From the NCBI RefSeq assembly GCF_022012475.1, contig NZ_JAKLWS010000031.1, positions 1 to 52,009 of the forward strand: a stretch of DNA of 52,009 nucleotides, read 5' to 3'. Within the stretch, counting starts at the first letter, position 1. Every line of letters starts with the position of its first letter. The notes under the pieces were generated by a model. It saw nothing but the letters and a program-made list of their open reading frames with translations, had not been told where the DNA came from and ran no database searches. This DNA is from Rhodohalobacter sulfatireducens. Lineage in GTDB: Bacteria; Bacteroidota; Rhodothermia; Balneolales; Balneolaceae. The position numbers were made by a program, and so were the translations under genes. This document shows positions 33,781 to 41,792 of the stretch, piece after piece.

Positions 33781-34056
33781 AACGCGTTTACCAGTTAAGA
33801 TTGTAAGCAATAAAACCCTATAGTTATCTGAAATGAGTTTTTTTAGCTTTTGTCATTCCTCCCGACAGCGGTCGGGAAAAAGCACCCGAATCTTCCCCCT
33901 TACATCCTACGCCAAACATGCTCACCGTAGCCTTGCGCGAAGGAGAGGCTTCGGAGCACAGGTCGAAGGGGGACTCAGGGGGATGATCAGCCTATAAAAC
34001 ATGCTTCATATAATGAATACGACTATAGCTTTTTAAATTCAACTGGTAACCGCGTT
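33781..34056. repeat. Repeat-rich block bounded by inverted repeats
   Basis: AACGCGTTTACCAGTT (33781-33796) and AACTGGTAACCGCGTT (34041-34056) are inverted copies with a single mismatch, enclosing 244 bp without a plausible gene. Inside are a hairpin TCCCGAC-agc-GGTCGGGA near 33868-33886 and a CTTCCCCCTT/AAGGGGGA pair. The layout is that of a MITE-like insertion downstream of the exported-protein gene. ACTAAG occurs just outside both ends and could be a target-site duplication, but at six bases this may be chance. Confidence 0.45.
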
Positions 34057-34093
34057 AACTAAGCATTTTAATTTTTTTAAAGAAAATCTACTC

Positions 34094-34130
34094 AAGCCGG
34101 GATTAAAAAACGATTCCGGCTTTTCTTTTT
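34094..34130 (+). terminator. Probable intrinsic terminator
   Basis: AAGCCGGGAT and ATTCCGGCTT pair around a TAAAAAACG loop and run into TTCTTTTT on the + strand. It lies some 320 bp after the exported-protein gene and well before the next gene. The remainder up to 34290 is A/T-rich with no other feature. Confidence 0.55.
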
Positions 34131-34290
34131 AGACCGATGATATTCATTTGAATCAATTCTATAAAATATTTCGCATCTATTGGTACAGGGATTTAGTAAA
34201 CCTTGTTATATTTGGATTTAATACGACCAGATAAATTTTCTAAAGACATATTTCATCAAAACAGCTAACTAAACCGAACAAAAGATTCGA

Positions 34291-34914
34291 ATGAGTAAAC
34301 TACTATTACCGATAACCATTGTTCTGTTTCTATCGATCTCAAACAATAAATTGCAAGCACAAGAACGCAGTTTCGGAATCAAAGGAGGAGCCGCCGGATA
34401 TCAGCTTACAAGCGAGTTGGGTGATTTCTCATCAACTTCAGACCGAAAGATTGCGTTTGAAGCCGGTATTTTTGGTGAGTTTCCAATCAACAGGTTACTT
34501 GCCATTCAACCGGAAGTTGTTTTTGTACAGAAGGGCGGCGAAGAAACAAGTCAGTCGTTAGGCAGTTCATCGGTTACTCTCAACTATATAGATGTACCCT
34601 TATTGTTGAAAATTAATGCACCCGTTGACGGAAGTCTTCAACCATTTATCTTTGGCGGCCCATATGCCGGGTACCTGATTGAAGCAACAAGTGATTCAGA
34701 AGGAGAGAGCCAAGATTTAACAGAGTTCCTGAATGATATTCACTATGGTATTAAAGTAGGAGTGGGCTTAAATATCGGCCCTGTATTAATTGATGCAAGG
34801 TACGATATGGGGTTTGCCAATCTCTATAAAGAGGATGAGGAATTGGATGGATTTGACGGTGATTTTGAATTCACAACAACCGGCTTTGTTTTAAGCTTAG
34901 GCCTTAGATTTTAA
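34291..34914 (+). CDS. Outer-membrane beta-barrel protein (OmpA-like/porin family)
   Basis: A 207-residue protein with a signal peptide (MSKLLLPITIVLFLSISNNKLQAQ) and the typical start of the small barrel family, ERSFGIKGGAAGYQLTS. Alternating amphipathic strands follow (IQPEVVFVQKGGEE, VTLNYIDVPLLLKINA, GVGLNIGPVLIDARYDMGFANLY). It ends FVLSLGLRF, a C-terminal aromatic signature of assembled outer-membrane proteins. This matches the Bacteroidota outer membrane beta-barrel family (PF13568-like), usually called porin family protein. No function is established for such members. It is monocistronic and closed by a hairpin shared with hom. Confidence 0.88.
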   Translation: MSKLLLPITIVLFLSISNNKLQAQERSFGIKGGAAGYQLTSELGDFSSTSDRKIAFEAGIFGEFPINRLLAIQPEVVFVQKGGEETSQSLGSSSVTLNYIDVPLLLKINAPVDGSLQPFIFGGPYAGYLIEATSDSEGESQDLTEFLNDIHYGIKVGVGLNIGPVLIDARYDMGFANLYKEDEELDGFDGDFEFTTTGFVLSLGLRF

Positions 34915-34936
34915 ATAATCACGTATAGAAATCAAG

Positions 34937-34977
34937 AGAAGCCCCTTGTTAAGCAGTGTTAACAGGAGGCTTTTTTT
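34937..34977. terminator. Shared terminator between barrel gene and hom
   Basis: GCCCCTTGTTAA (34941-34952) pairs with TTAACAGGAGGC (34959-34970) with two mismatches, followed by TTTTTTT on the + strand. It ends the barrel gene transcript; the hom stop codon sits right at the T-run. On the minus strand the tail is only partly T-rich, so termination of the met operon here would be weaker. Confidence 0.7.
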
Positions 34978-36055
34978 ATGCGATTGAAAGAACGTCAGCC
35001 AAGATTCCGGCAGCAGTTACCTCTTTGCCCGCACCGGGTCCCTGGATAACCAATGGCTGATCGTAGTATCGTTTAGTCTTGATCTGAACCAGGTTGTTTG
35101 TGTCTTTAAGCTGACCCAAGGTGGAAGATTTTGGAACTTCGCTAATTCCAACATTTATTTTTCCGTCCCTCAACACACCGGTATATCGAAGTGTATTCCC
35201 GGCTTGATCGGCTTTTGAGACCCTTTCACTCCAGTCTTTGTCAAACTTGTAGAGTTCTTCAAGGAATGTGGTTGCATCTACATCTTTCAATTGATCGGGT
35301 ATCAGTGATTCCACTTTAAGATCATCGCGCTCCATTTTGTAACCACAGATTCTGGCGAGAATCAGAAACTTTCGTGCAACATCCTCTCCGGAAAGATCAT
35401 CACGAGGATCGGGTTCGGCATAACCAAGGCTGCGTGCTTTAATCACAGATTTGCTGAAACTATTTCCTTTGTCAAGTTCAGAAAAAAGATAGGTCATGGT
35501 TCCTGAAACAACGCCGCTGATCTCGATGATCTTATCGCCGGTTTGAATCAGGTTCTTGATGGGATTTACAATTGGAAGTCCGGCGCCAACATTAGTTTCA
35601 TAGAGAAATTGCACATTTTTTTCAGCGGCAAGTTCATGCAGGGATTCAAAATCATCCTGACTTTGCGTATTTGCCAGTTTGCTGGGGGTAACAACATGAA
35701 TATTCTCCTTCAGCAATTGTGGATAGATTTTCGTGGTTTCCAGGCTTCCGGTTGCATCTACAAAAATAACTGAACCTTTAGGGTAGGAGGTCAATTTGCT
35801 GGTGATCGACTTCCAATCCTTTTGCGGTGCCTTCAAAAGTTTTTCAAGCGTGTATTCAGTCTGGCTGTGATCGTACCAAAGAACATGCTTTCGATTACAA
35901 ACGCCCAGTACGCGCAGGGATTTCTGAGAACCGTTTTTTGAAATCTGCTTTAAAAGCGTGCTGCCCACCGCCCCCACGCCGGCTATAAAAACTTTCTTCA
36001 CCTGTTTTGCCTGATCCGGTTTGACTTGTTTATATGCTTTCAATTGTGATGACAT
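34976..36055 (-). CDS. hom: Homoserine dehydrogenase
   Basis: The enzyme reduces aspartate semialdehyde to homoserine. A Rossmann start VKKVFIAGVGAVGSTLLKQI is followed by the family signature AEPDPRDDLSGEDVARKFLILAR and the homoserine-binding region with ISGVVSGTMTYLFSEL. At 359 residues it corresponds to the dehydrogenase half of bifunctional ThrA/MetL enzymes, without the aspartokinase and without a C-terminal ACT domain. It lies 2 bp after metX as the last gene of the methionine operon. In this location it most likely feeds homoserine to MetX, and its control by the leader upstream would limit homoserine when sulfur amino acids are plentiful. Confidence 0.94.
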   Translation of the reverse strand: MSSQLKAYKQVKPDQAKQVKKVFIAGVGAVGSTLLKQISKNGSQKSLRVLGVCNRKHVLWYDHSQTEYTLEKLLKAPQKDWKSITSKLTSYPKGSVIFVDATGSLETTKIYPQLLKENIHVVTPSKLANTQSQDDFESLHELAAEKNVQFLYETNVGAGLPIVNPIKNLIQTGDKIIEISGVVSGTMTYLFSELDKGNSFSKSVIKARSLGYAEPDPRDDLSGEDVARKFLILARICGYKMERDDLKVESLIPDQLKDVDATTFLEELYKFDKDWSERVSKADQAGNTLRYTGVLRDGKINVGISEVPKSSTLGQLKDTNNLVQIKTKRYYDQPLVIQGPGAGKEVTAAGILADVLSIA

Positions 36056-36057
36056 AA

Positions 36058-37104
36058 TTAATAGCTCAGTGTCTGTTTTTCTTTAATAAATGGTTTGATA
36101 ATGTCGTTGATCTGTTCAAATTCAATCAGGAATGCATCGTGTCCGTACGACGATTTAATTTCTTTGTATTCTGCATTCTTTAATAATTTTGCCAGCTCTT
36201 TTTGTTCATGAGTTGGATACAAATGGTCGGATTCAATACCAATGACTTTAACAGGTGATTGAATCTGCCCGAGAACTTCTTGAAATGAACCTCGATCCCT
36301 GGATACATCATGCGAATCCATTGCTTCTGTTAAGGTGATGTAGGAATGAGCATCGAACCGGTCGGCCAGCTTTTTGCCCTGGTAATTCAAATATGATTCC
36401 ACCTGGAACTGATCAGAATCTCCCTGGAGTCCGCGGCTGAATTTCTTCTCATAATCAGATGGGGTTCTGTAGGTAATCATCGCCATCATTCGTGCTGCAG
36501 CGAGGCCTTTAGCGGGTCCGTCATTTTTATCGTAATTACCATTATTCCACTTTGGATCGGTAAATATTGCCTGCCTTTGGGCATGGCTGATTCCAATAGC
36601 CCACGGACTGTGAGATTTCCCCATCGCTATAAGTGCTGCGGATTCGATACGATCGTCCATAATAGAAAACTCGAGTGCCTGCATCCCTCCAAGCGAGCCT
36701 CCAAGTACCAGTTCAATTCCGGTTATTCCAAGCTGATCTAACAACTGCTGCTGAAATCGAACCATATCCCGAACTGTAATTTCAGGAAAGGAGCTTTTGT
36801 ACGGTCTGCCGGAATCAGGATTTTCTGACCAAGGACCGACAGACCCGTAAGGACTGCCGGGTACATTAATACACAGAATAAAATTTTTAGCGGGATCGCA
36901 AACCCGGCCCGATCCAAAAATCCCGGGAAACCACTCATCGGCCGCAGCATGGCCCGTTAATGCGTGGCAAATGAGAATCACATTATTTTTCTCTTTATTC
37001 AGTGAACCCCATGTTTTATAGGCTACATCCGGTTCATTAAACCGAAAGCCTGCCTCTGTGATAAAAGGCTTTTTTAATTTCTCTATGGTAATTCCTTCGT
37101 TCAT
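36058..37104 (-). CDS. metX: Homoserine O-acetyltransferase
   Basis: MetX activates homoserine with acetyl-CoA. The alpha/beta hydrolase fold carries the nucleophile in GGSLGGMQALEF, the acid in GIESDHLYPTHEQ and the base in YGHDAFLIE. The oxyanion-region motif HALTGHAAADEW and the LCINVPGSPYGSVGPWSENP loop are typical of the MetX family. The frame extends nine codons to a GTG at 37131, but that GTG lies beside a perfect CCGGTTTTAAACCGG palindrome; I prefer the ATG at 37104. Acetyl versus succinyl specificity cannot be proven by eye; the adjacent metY argues for O-acetylhomoserine. It is coupled to hom with a 2-bp gap. Confidence 0.93.
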   Translation of the reverse strand: MNEGITIEKLKKPFITEAGFRFNEPDVAYKTWGSLNKEKNNVILICHALTGHAAADEWFPGIFGSGRVCDPAKNFILCINVPGSPYGSVGPWSENPDSGRPYKSSFPEITVRDMVRFQQQLLDQLGITGIELVLGGSLGGMQALEFSIMDDRIESAALIAMGKSHSPWAIGISHAQRQAIFTDPKWNNGNYDKNDGPAKGLAAARMMAMITYRTPSDYEKKFSRGLQGDSDQFQVESYLNYQGKKLADRFDAHSYITLTEAMDSHDVSRDRGSFQEVLGQIQSPVKVIGIESDHLYPTHEQKELAKLLKNAEYKEIKSSYGHDAFLIEFEQINDIIKPFIKEKQTLSY

Positions 37105-37158
37105 TTGCTTTTCAATGTTTAATATTCCCACCGGTTTTAAACCGGCAGGAACTTACAC

Positions 37159-37695
37159 TCAAAACTTCTTGAAATCTACCTGACCGTCAATTTTTACAGG
37201 ATTGCTTATGATATCAAGAACCGGGCAACGGTCTACAGAAAGCTTTTCAAGTGTTTTAAGTTTTTCTGTATCAGTTTCATTCGTTTCTATTGTCGTTTTA
37301 TAAGAGACAGATTTAAATCCGGCTCGTTCTTCTGAAAGATTCAGGAAACCATGCAGGTCCAGATCACCGTCCACCTCAACATGTACTGCTTTGATATCGA
37401 TATCCAATACCGTGGCATAAGCTTTAATGACTATTTCCTGGCACGCAGCAAAAGCACCTAATACATATTCAACGGGGTTCGGTCCTTCATTTGTCCCGCC
37501 AAGTTCAACAGGTTCGTCTGAAACAAATTCAAAATTCCTGATTTTTATATTCGACAAAAAACCGTTTTCCAGTGTTGATTTTGCCTTAAATGTGGCATCT
37601 GCCTGTTCAGGATTCTTTTGGATTCCCTGTATTAAATTCAAAAGCGAATTTTTCAGTTTATCGTTGTTAAGATCAATAACTGTTTCTGTACTCAT
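37159..37695 (-). CDS. OsmC family protein
   Basis: A 178-residue cytoplasmic protein with the two conserved OsmC cysteines, Cys85 in AFAACQEI and Cys157 in VDRCPVLDII, in the usual redox-active arrangement. GGTNEGPNPVEYVLGAFAAC is the family signature. OsmC/Ohr proteins reduce organic hydroperoxides; the broader YhfA-like branch has unknown substrates and lacks a demonstrated peroxidase role. This one clusters better with the latter by sequence feel (VSDEPVELGGTNEGPNP). Its place inside a methionine operon hints at a thiol-related function, which is inference. About 100 bp with two hairpins separate it from metY. Confidence 0.9.
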   Translation of the reverse strand: MSTETVIDLNNDKLKNSLLNLIQGIQKNPEQADATFKAKSTLENGFLSNIKIRNFEFVSDEPVELGGTNEGPNPVEYVLGAFAACQEIVIKAYATVLDIDIKAVHVEVDGDLDLHGFLNLSEERAGFKSVSYKTTIETNETDTEKLKTLEKLSVDRCPVLDIISNPVKIDGQVDFKKF

Positions 37696-37723
37696 TACTT
37701 TGTATTTTATGGTTGCATGATAT

Positions 37724-37756
37724 GTATGCTGAATCCTTAAAAAAGATACAGCATAC
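37724..37756. repeat. Hairpin between metY and the osmC-like gene
   Basis: GTATGCTG (37724-37731) pairs perfectly with CAGCATAC (37749-37756) across a 17-nt loop containing a run of A. It sits directly upstream of the OsmC-like gene on the minus strand. Confidence 0.45.
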
Positions 37757-37762
37757 TGTTAA

Positions 37763-37801
37763 TTAGCAGCAGGACTCCCGCCCGGAGTCCTGCTTTTTTT
37801 A
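37763..37801 (+). terminator. Strong hairpin with T-run on the strand opposite to the operon
   Basis: AGCAGGACTCC (from 37766) pairs with GGAGTCCTGCT over a CGCC-type loop and is followed by TTTTTTT on the + strand. On the minus strand, where the genes lie, the hairpin is preceded by A and not followed by T. As an intrinsic terminator it would act on antisense transcripts; for the operon it may only protect the 3' end of a processed metY message. Confidence 0.5.
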
Positions 37802-37802
37802 T

Positions 37803-39149
<1,347 letters not shown>

Positions 39150-39264
39150 TTAATGTTAGTTGAAGGTCTGTATTAATTTTTCCGTGAAGGAGGTAAGATC
39201 AGCTTCATGTTTTGGAGCTGATCAATGAGTATGTTTCGTAGTTTGAATGGTACATTGGTTTGAT

Positions 39265-39702
39265 TTATTGATGATCCCTGATTAAAAACTGGTGATCAAC
39301 TTTCATACATCTGTTTTGAATCATTGTGATGTTTTCTTTCTGTGCTCTTTTTACCTGGTCGGGATGGTTACCCGTACCCAGTTGCAGCCAGATAACATTG
39401 GGCTGCAGCTGAATTGATTGATCCACAACCTCAGGAATCCATTCAGGCGGTAAAAATACATTTACAACATCCACTTTTCCCGGGATTGATCGTAAATCCG
39501 GATATGTTGGCTCGCCAAGAATTTCATCTGCATTTGGGTTCACAGGTATAACCTTATACCCGGCATTTTGTAAATATCGGCCTACATACCGGCTGTCTTT
39601 ATGTCGATTTCTGGAAATTCCCACAATTGCAACTGTTTCAATTTTCGTTAATAACTGCTGTATGCGATCTGTTTCTTCTGACAATGCATGATCAGATCGC
39701 AT
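39265..39702 (-). CDS. CoA-binding domain protein
   Basis: A ~145-residue Rossmann-type CoA-binding protein (CoA_binding_2/YccU-like). The glycine motif IETVAIVGISRNRHKDSRYVGRYLQ and GYKVIPVNPNADEILGEPTYPDL are family hallmarks. VVNVFLPPEWIPEVVDQSI, VIWLQLGTGN and the C-terminal RCMKVDH follow; the terminal cysteine-lysine-x-D-H block is conserved in the family. The frame continues to a TTG at 39738, but ATG 39702 gives a family-sized protein. No enzyme activity is established for such stand-alone domains. As the first gene after the SAM riboswitch it shares the control of the methionine genes. Confidence 0.88.
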   Translation of the reverse strand: MRSDHALSEETDRIQQLLTKIETVAIVGISRNRHKDSRYVGRYLQNAGYKVIPVNPNADEILGEPTYPDLRSIPGKVDVVNVFLPPEWIPEVVDQSIQLQPNVIWLQLGTGNHPDQVKRAQKENITMIQNRCMKVDHQFLIRDHQ

Positions 39703-39771
39703 TTTCTTATCGTACCAGTTTGTAAATGTATTTTTCAAAACTTCTTATAGATTCTGTTTCCCGTTGAAAAC

Positions 39772-39830
39772 AAAAAAGCCTCTTCCAAATTTCTGTCCCT
39801 TTTATGGGAAAGATGTTCAGAAGAGGCTTT
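39772..39830 (-). terminator. Expression-platform terminator of the SAM-I riboswitch
   Basis: On the minus strand AAAGCCTCTTC (39830-39820) pairs with GGAAGAGGCTTT and is followed by six T (39777-39772). Inside, CTTTCCC and GGGACAG extend the stem. It lies ~20 nt after the aptamer and ~70 nt before the CoA-binding gene, the expected place for a SAM-dependent off switch. Confidence 0.85.
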
Positions 39831-39850
39831 TATTTACTTGTGCCTTATCG

Positions 39851-39980
39851 TCTTATCTTTCCCAAACTCGATGCAAGATCGAATCGGGCAGGATTTAGCA
39901 CCTGACTTCCGATAATATGAATTATCGAAACGGTTGCTAAGGTTTCACAGGGCCTGTCCCTCCACCTTTCTGGATAAGAA
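39851..39980 (-). ncRNA. SAM-I riboswitch aptamer (S-box)
   Basis: Read on the minus strand the sequence opens with the P1 strand TTCTTATCC, then AGAAAGGTGGAGGGAC and AGGCCCTGTGAAACC. TTAGCAACC, the GGTGCTAAATCCTGCC block and a closing GGGAAAGATAAGA follow. These are the conserved core elements of the SAM-I family in the right order and spacing (about 130 nt). P1 pairs CTTATC with GATAAG. SAM binding normally favours the downstream terminator. It controls the CoA-binding/metY/osmC/metX/hom operon. Confidence 0.95.
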
Positions 39981-40020
39981 TTCAATTTTTTAAAGAACTC
40001 ATCCGCGGTTTGCGGTTATC

Positions 40021-40048
40021 AAAAAAGCCCTGCTGGTATCCAGAGGGC
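40021..40048 (-). terminator. Attenuator terminator upstream of the SAM riboswitch
   Basis: On the minus strand GCCCT-CTGG (40048-40040) pairs with CCAG-C-AGGGC (40036-40027) around an ATA loop, followed by six T (40026-40021). The 5' arm contains CCCTCTG, which is also the exact complement of CAGAGGG at the leader ORF stop codon. The hairpin is thus one of two competing structures. Confidence 0.85.
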
Positions 40049-40088
40049 TTTTCAATATTTTAATGAAAAAAAGATCTGTCCCTCTGCA

Positions 40089-40157
40089 TCACGTGCTACA
40101 ACAACACATACACATTATGCAGAAACAACAAGCAATATTTTCGTTGAATTTTTTCAT
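40089..40157 (-). CDS. Cysteine-rich leader peptide of the methionine operon
   Basis: A 22-codon ORF from an ATG at 40157 to TGA at 40089. Seven of its codons are Cys, concentrated in the stretch ACCFCIMCMCCCST, and two further Met codons lie among them. It begins MKKFNENI. It sits between a promoter and an intrinsic terminator, the arrangement of amino-acid leader peptides. The region coding TTC TGC ATA (segment 1, TCTGCAT) is complementary to ATGCAGA at the stop codon (segment 2). Segment 2 continues as CAGAGGG, complementary to segment 3 in the terminator. With the ribosome stalled on Cys codons, segment 2 is free to pair with segment 3 and block termination. The ATG lies only 6 bp from the -10 element, so the message is probably leaderless. 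Confidence 0.82.
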   Translation of the reverse strand: MKKFNENIACCFCIMCMCCCST

Positions 40158-40163
40158 CGCCAT

Positions 40164-40193
40164 ATAATACAAGAGAAATGTCTATAGTTGCAA
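40164..40193 (-). promoter_or_regulatory. Promoter of the methionine operon leader
   Basis: On the minus strand TTGCAA (40188-40193) and TATTAT (40164-40169) are separated by 18 bp. The predicted start point falls at or within a base or two of the leader ATG (40157). It lies 37 bp beyond the stop of the upstream porin-like gene, which is on the same strand, so some read-through into the leader is also possible. Confidence 0.6.
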
Positions 40194-40229
40194 CATTTTT
40201 TTTAAGAGCTAAAAAAGTTGAGTAAAATC

Positions 40230-41321
40230 CTAGAAACGGATTTCCGTGATTATTTCCAATCGATTAATATCTTCAACCTTTCCGTCAATTTTCATCCAGT
40301 TCCTTCTCACGTTTAAGATAATCTTAGAACTATTTGGGAAACGATAAGCAATTCCCCCCACCGCCTGCCTTGAAGTCCACAGGTTGGTGTCGGTATTTAC
40401 AATCTCATCAAATCGGTTGATGAGTTTTATCGGAATACTTTTGATAGGCCTTATCTCGATAAAATGGCTCCATCCTTTTAAATCTATAGGTTGAAAATTG
40501 TTCGTAACAAAGTTACCTGAAGCATCACCGGTACCTGTAAATCCCTGAAATACAGTTGTAAACTGAAATGATTCATAAGAAAGCGCCGTTGAGATCATTT
40601 CAAAATCGGGGCTTTCCGGGATATTTCCTTTACCGTAGGAACCGAAAATACTAGTTTGAAATCCTGGAATATGGTCAGGTAATGGTCGAATCGTCAATCT
40701 TCCCTCAAGCAGTTTATTGTTGTTTTCTTCAAGAGAATTGTAACCTCCGCCATTGTAAATTCCAACGCTAAGGCTACCGTATCGGCCTGGATAGGAGGAT
40801 TGAATGTCCTGTTGGAAGGTTTCGTCAATTTCTCCACCAATTAAAGAGGCAAATGTTACTCCAAAATCAGCTGAACTTACAAGGCCATTCTGATCCAGGA
40901 ACATCGATTCCTGAGAGCGATAGTCATTTATTTTTTGTTCAAAATCGATCCAGGGCCGATGAACAACGCCTATTTCGGCATATGGACTTGTCAGAAATCC
41001 GTAGTCATCAAAGTTTAATTTTAAAAGAGCATATTTCAGCCGGAGCTCGATATTTCCTTTACCATCTCCTTCCTGGTCAATTGAAACATCCTGGGTAAAA
41101 CGGATCTGGGCCATTCGAGTAAGTCGTTTTCGAAATGTTATATACCCTCTCTGAATGGTGAACTCATTGTTAACACCTTCATCCTCAAAGATTCGCTCAT
41201 AAGAAAAGAAAAACTGGCCACTGAAATCGACGCTGGTATCAAGGTCTTGGCTATAAAGCATAAATGGAAAAAACAGCAATCCCACTAAAACCCATCTCAT
41301 GGTAGTATATTTTATTTTCAT
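40230..41321 (-). CDS. Porin-like outer-membrane beta-barrel protein
   Basis: A 363-residue exported protein. A hydrophobic signal segment (MRWVLVGLLFFPFMLYSQ) is followed by a barrel of alternating strands such as VDFSGQFFFSYERIF, FTIQRGYITFRKRL, IRFTQDVSIDQ and IELRLKYALLKLNF. It ends IEIITEIRF-like with a terminal phenylalanine, the usual outer-membrane signature. The order (Gln-Arg-Gly-Tyr-Ile-Thr-Phe, then Lys-Tyr-Ala/Leu strand) recalls phosphate-selective porin O/P-like proteins, but I would not assign a substrate. It is upstream of, and on the same strand as, the methionine operon leader, without a clear terminator between. A link to sulfur uptake is possible but unsupported. Confidence 0.82.
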   Translation of the reverse strand: MKIKYTTMRWVLVGLLFFPFMLYSQDLDTSVDFSGQFFFSYERIFEDEGVNNEFTIQRGYITFRKRLTRMAQIRFTQDVSIDQEGDGKGNIELRLKYALLKLNFDDYGFLTSPYAEIGVVHRPWIDFEQKINDYRSQESMFLDQNGLVSSADFGVTFASLIGGEIDETFQQDIQSSYPGRYGSLSVGIYNGGGYNSLEENNNKLLEGRLTIRPLPDHIPGFQTSIFGSYGKGNIPESPDFEMISTALSYESFQFTTVFQGFTGTGDASGNFVTNNFQPIDLKGWSHFIEIRPIKSIPIKLINRFDEIVNTDTNLWTSRQAVGGIAYRFPNSSKIILNVRRNWMKIDGKVEDINRLEIITEIRF

Positions 41322-41430
41322 ATAACGGTAGAATCTTGCCCAAACATAGAGGATTTAAGACTCTTTTTGAAGTTTTCTGAGTTATTTACTCTGTTCAAGC
41401 CATTTTTGTAAAATTTGAGTCAATTTTTAT

Positions 41431-41781
41431 ATGCAATCACAGGCAATGCCAGGGAAGGGATACGGTCATTCATCGAGTCTGTCTGAGTTCAACTGTAAGT
41501 ACACATTTTGTCAGTTGAATGACGAACAGAAACACAAATATGCTCTTATCGAATTCTGAATTTCAGACTGATCAAAACCACTCGATAAAGATTCGGATTG
41601 GATTTGATGATCAGTTGTTTGAAGGAAACCCGTATGTACGAACATCGATAGAAATCCGCCTGATGGCACGAATCGATTGTTTGTAAGTGAATTGAATTGC
41701 GTAAAATTTGGATCTCTGTTGATAGTATATAGAACAGAGCAACCTTTTCCCGGTGAAGAAGAAATCATACCCGGGGTTTAA
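41431..41781 (+). pseudogene. Possible decayed coding remnant
   Basis: The 471-bp gap between the porin-like gene and era contains coding-like stretches in different + frames. One frame reads QSQAMPGKGYGHSSS from an ATG at 41431. A second reads NHSIKIRIGFDDQLFEGNP, up to 41686. A third reads RNPPDGTNRLFVSELN and ends in PGEEEIIPGV at about 41781. Together they look like a gene broken by at least two frameshifts. The DGTNRLFV string recalls the N-terminal block of PQQ-dependent sugar dehydrogenases, a weak hint. The minus-strand ORF of 85 codons in the same place has no recognisable features. Confidence 0.3.
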
Positions 41782-41792
41782 ATTATTACCTG

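Noticed and set aside
41511-41768. 85-codon minus-strand ORF before era
   Set aside because: Composition and content are not protein-like, and the + strand of the same place has better coding character.
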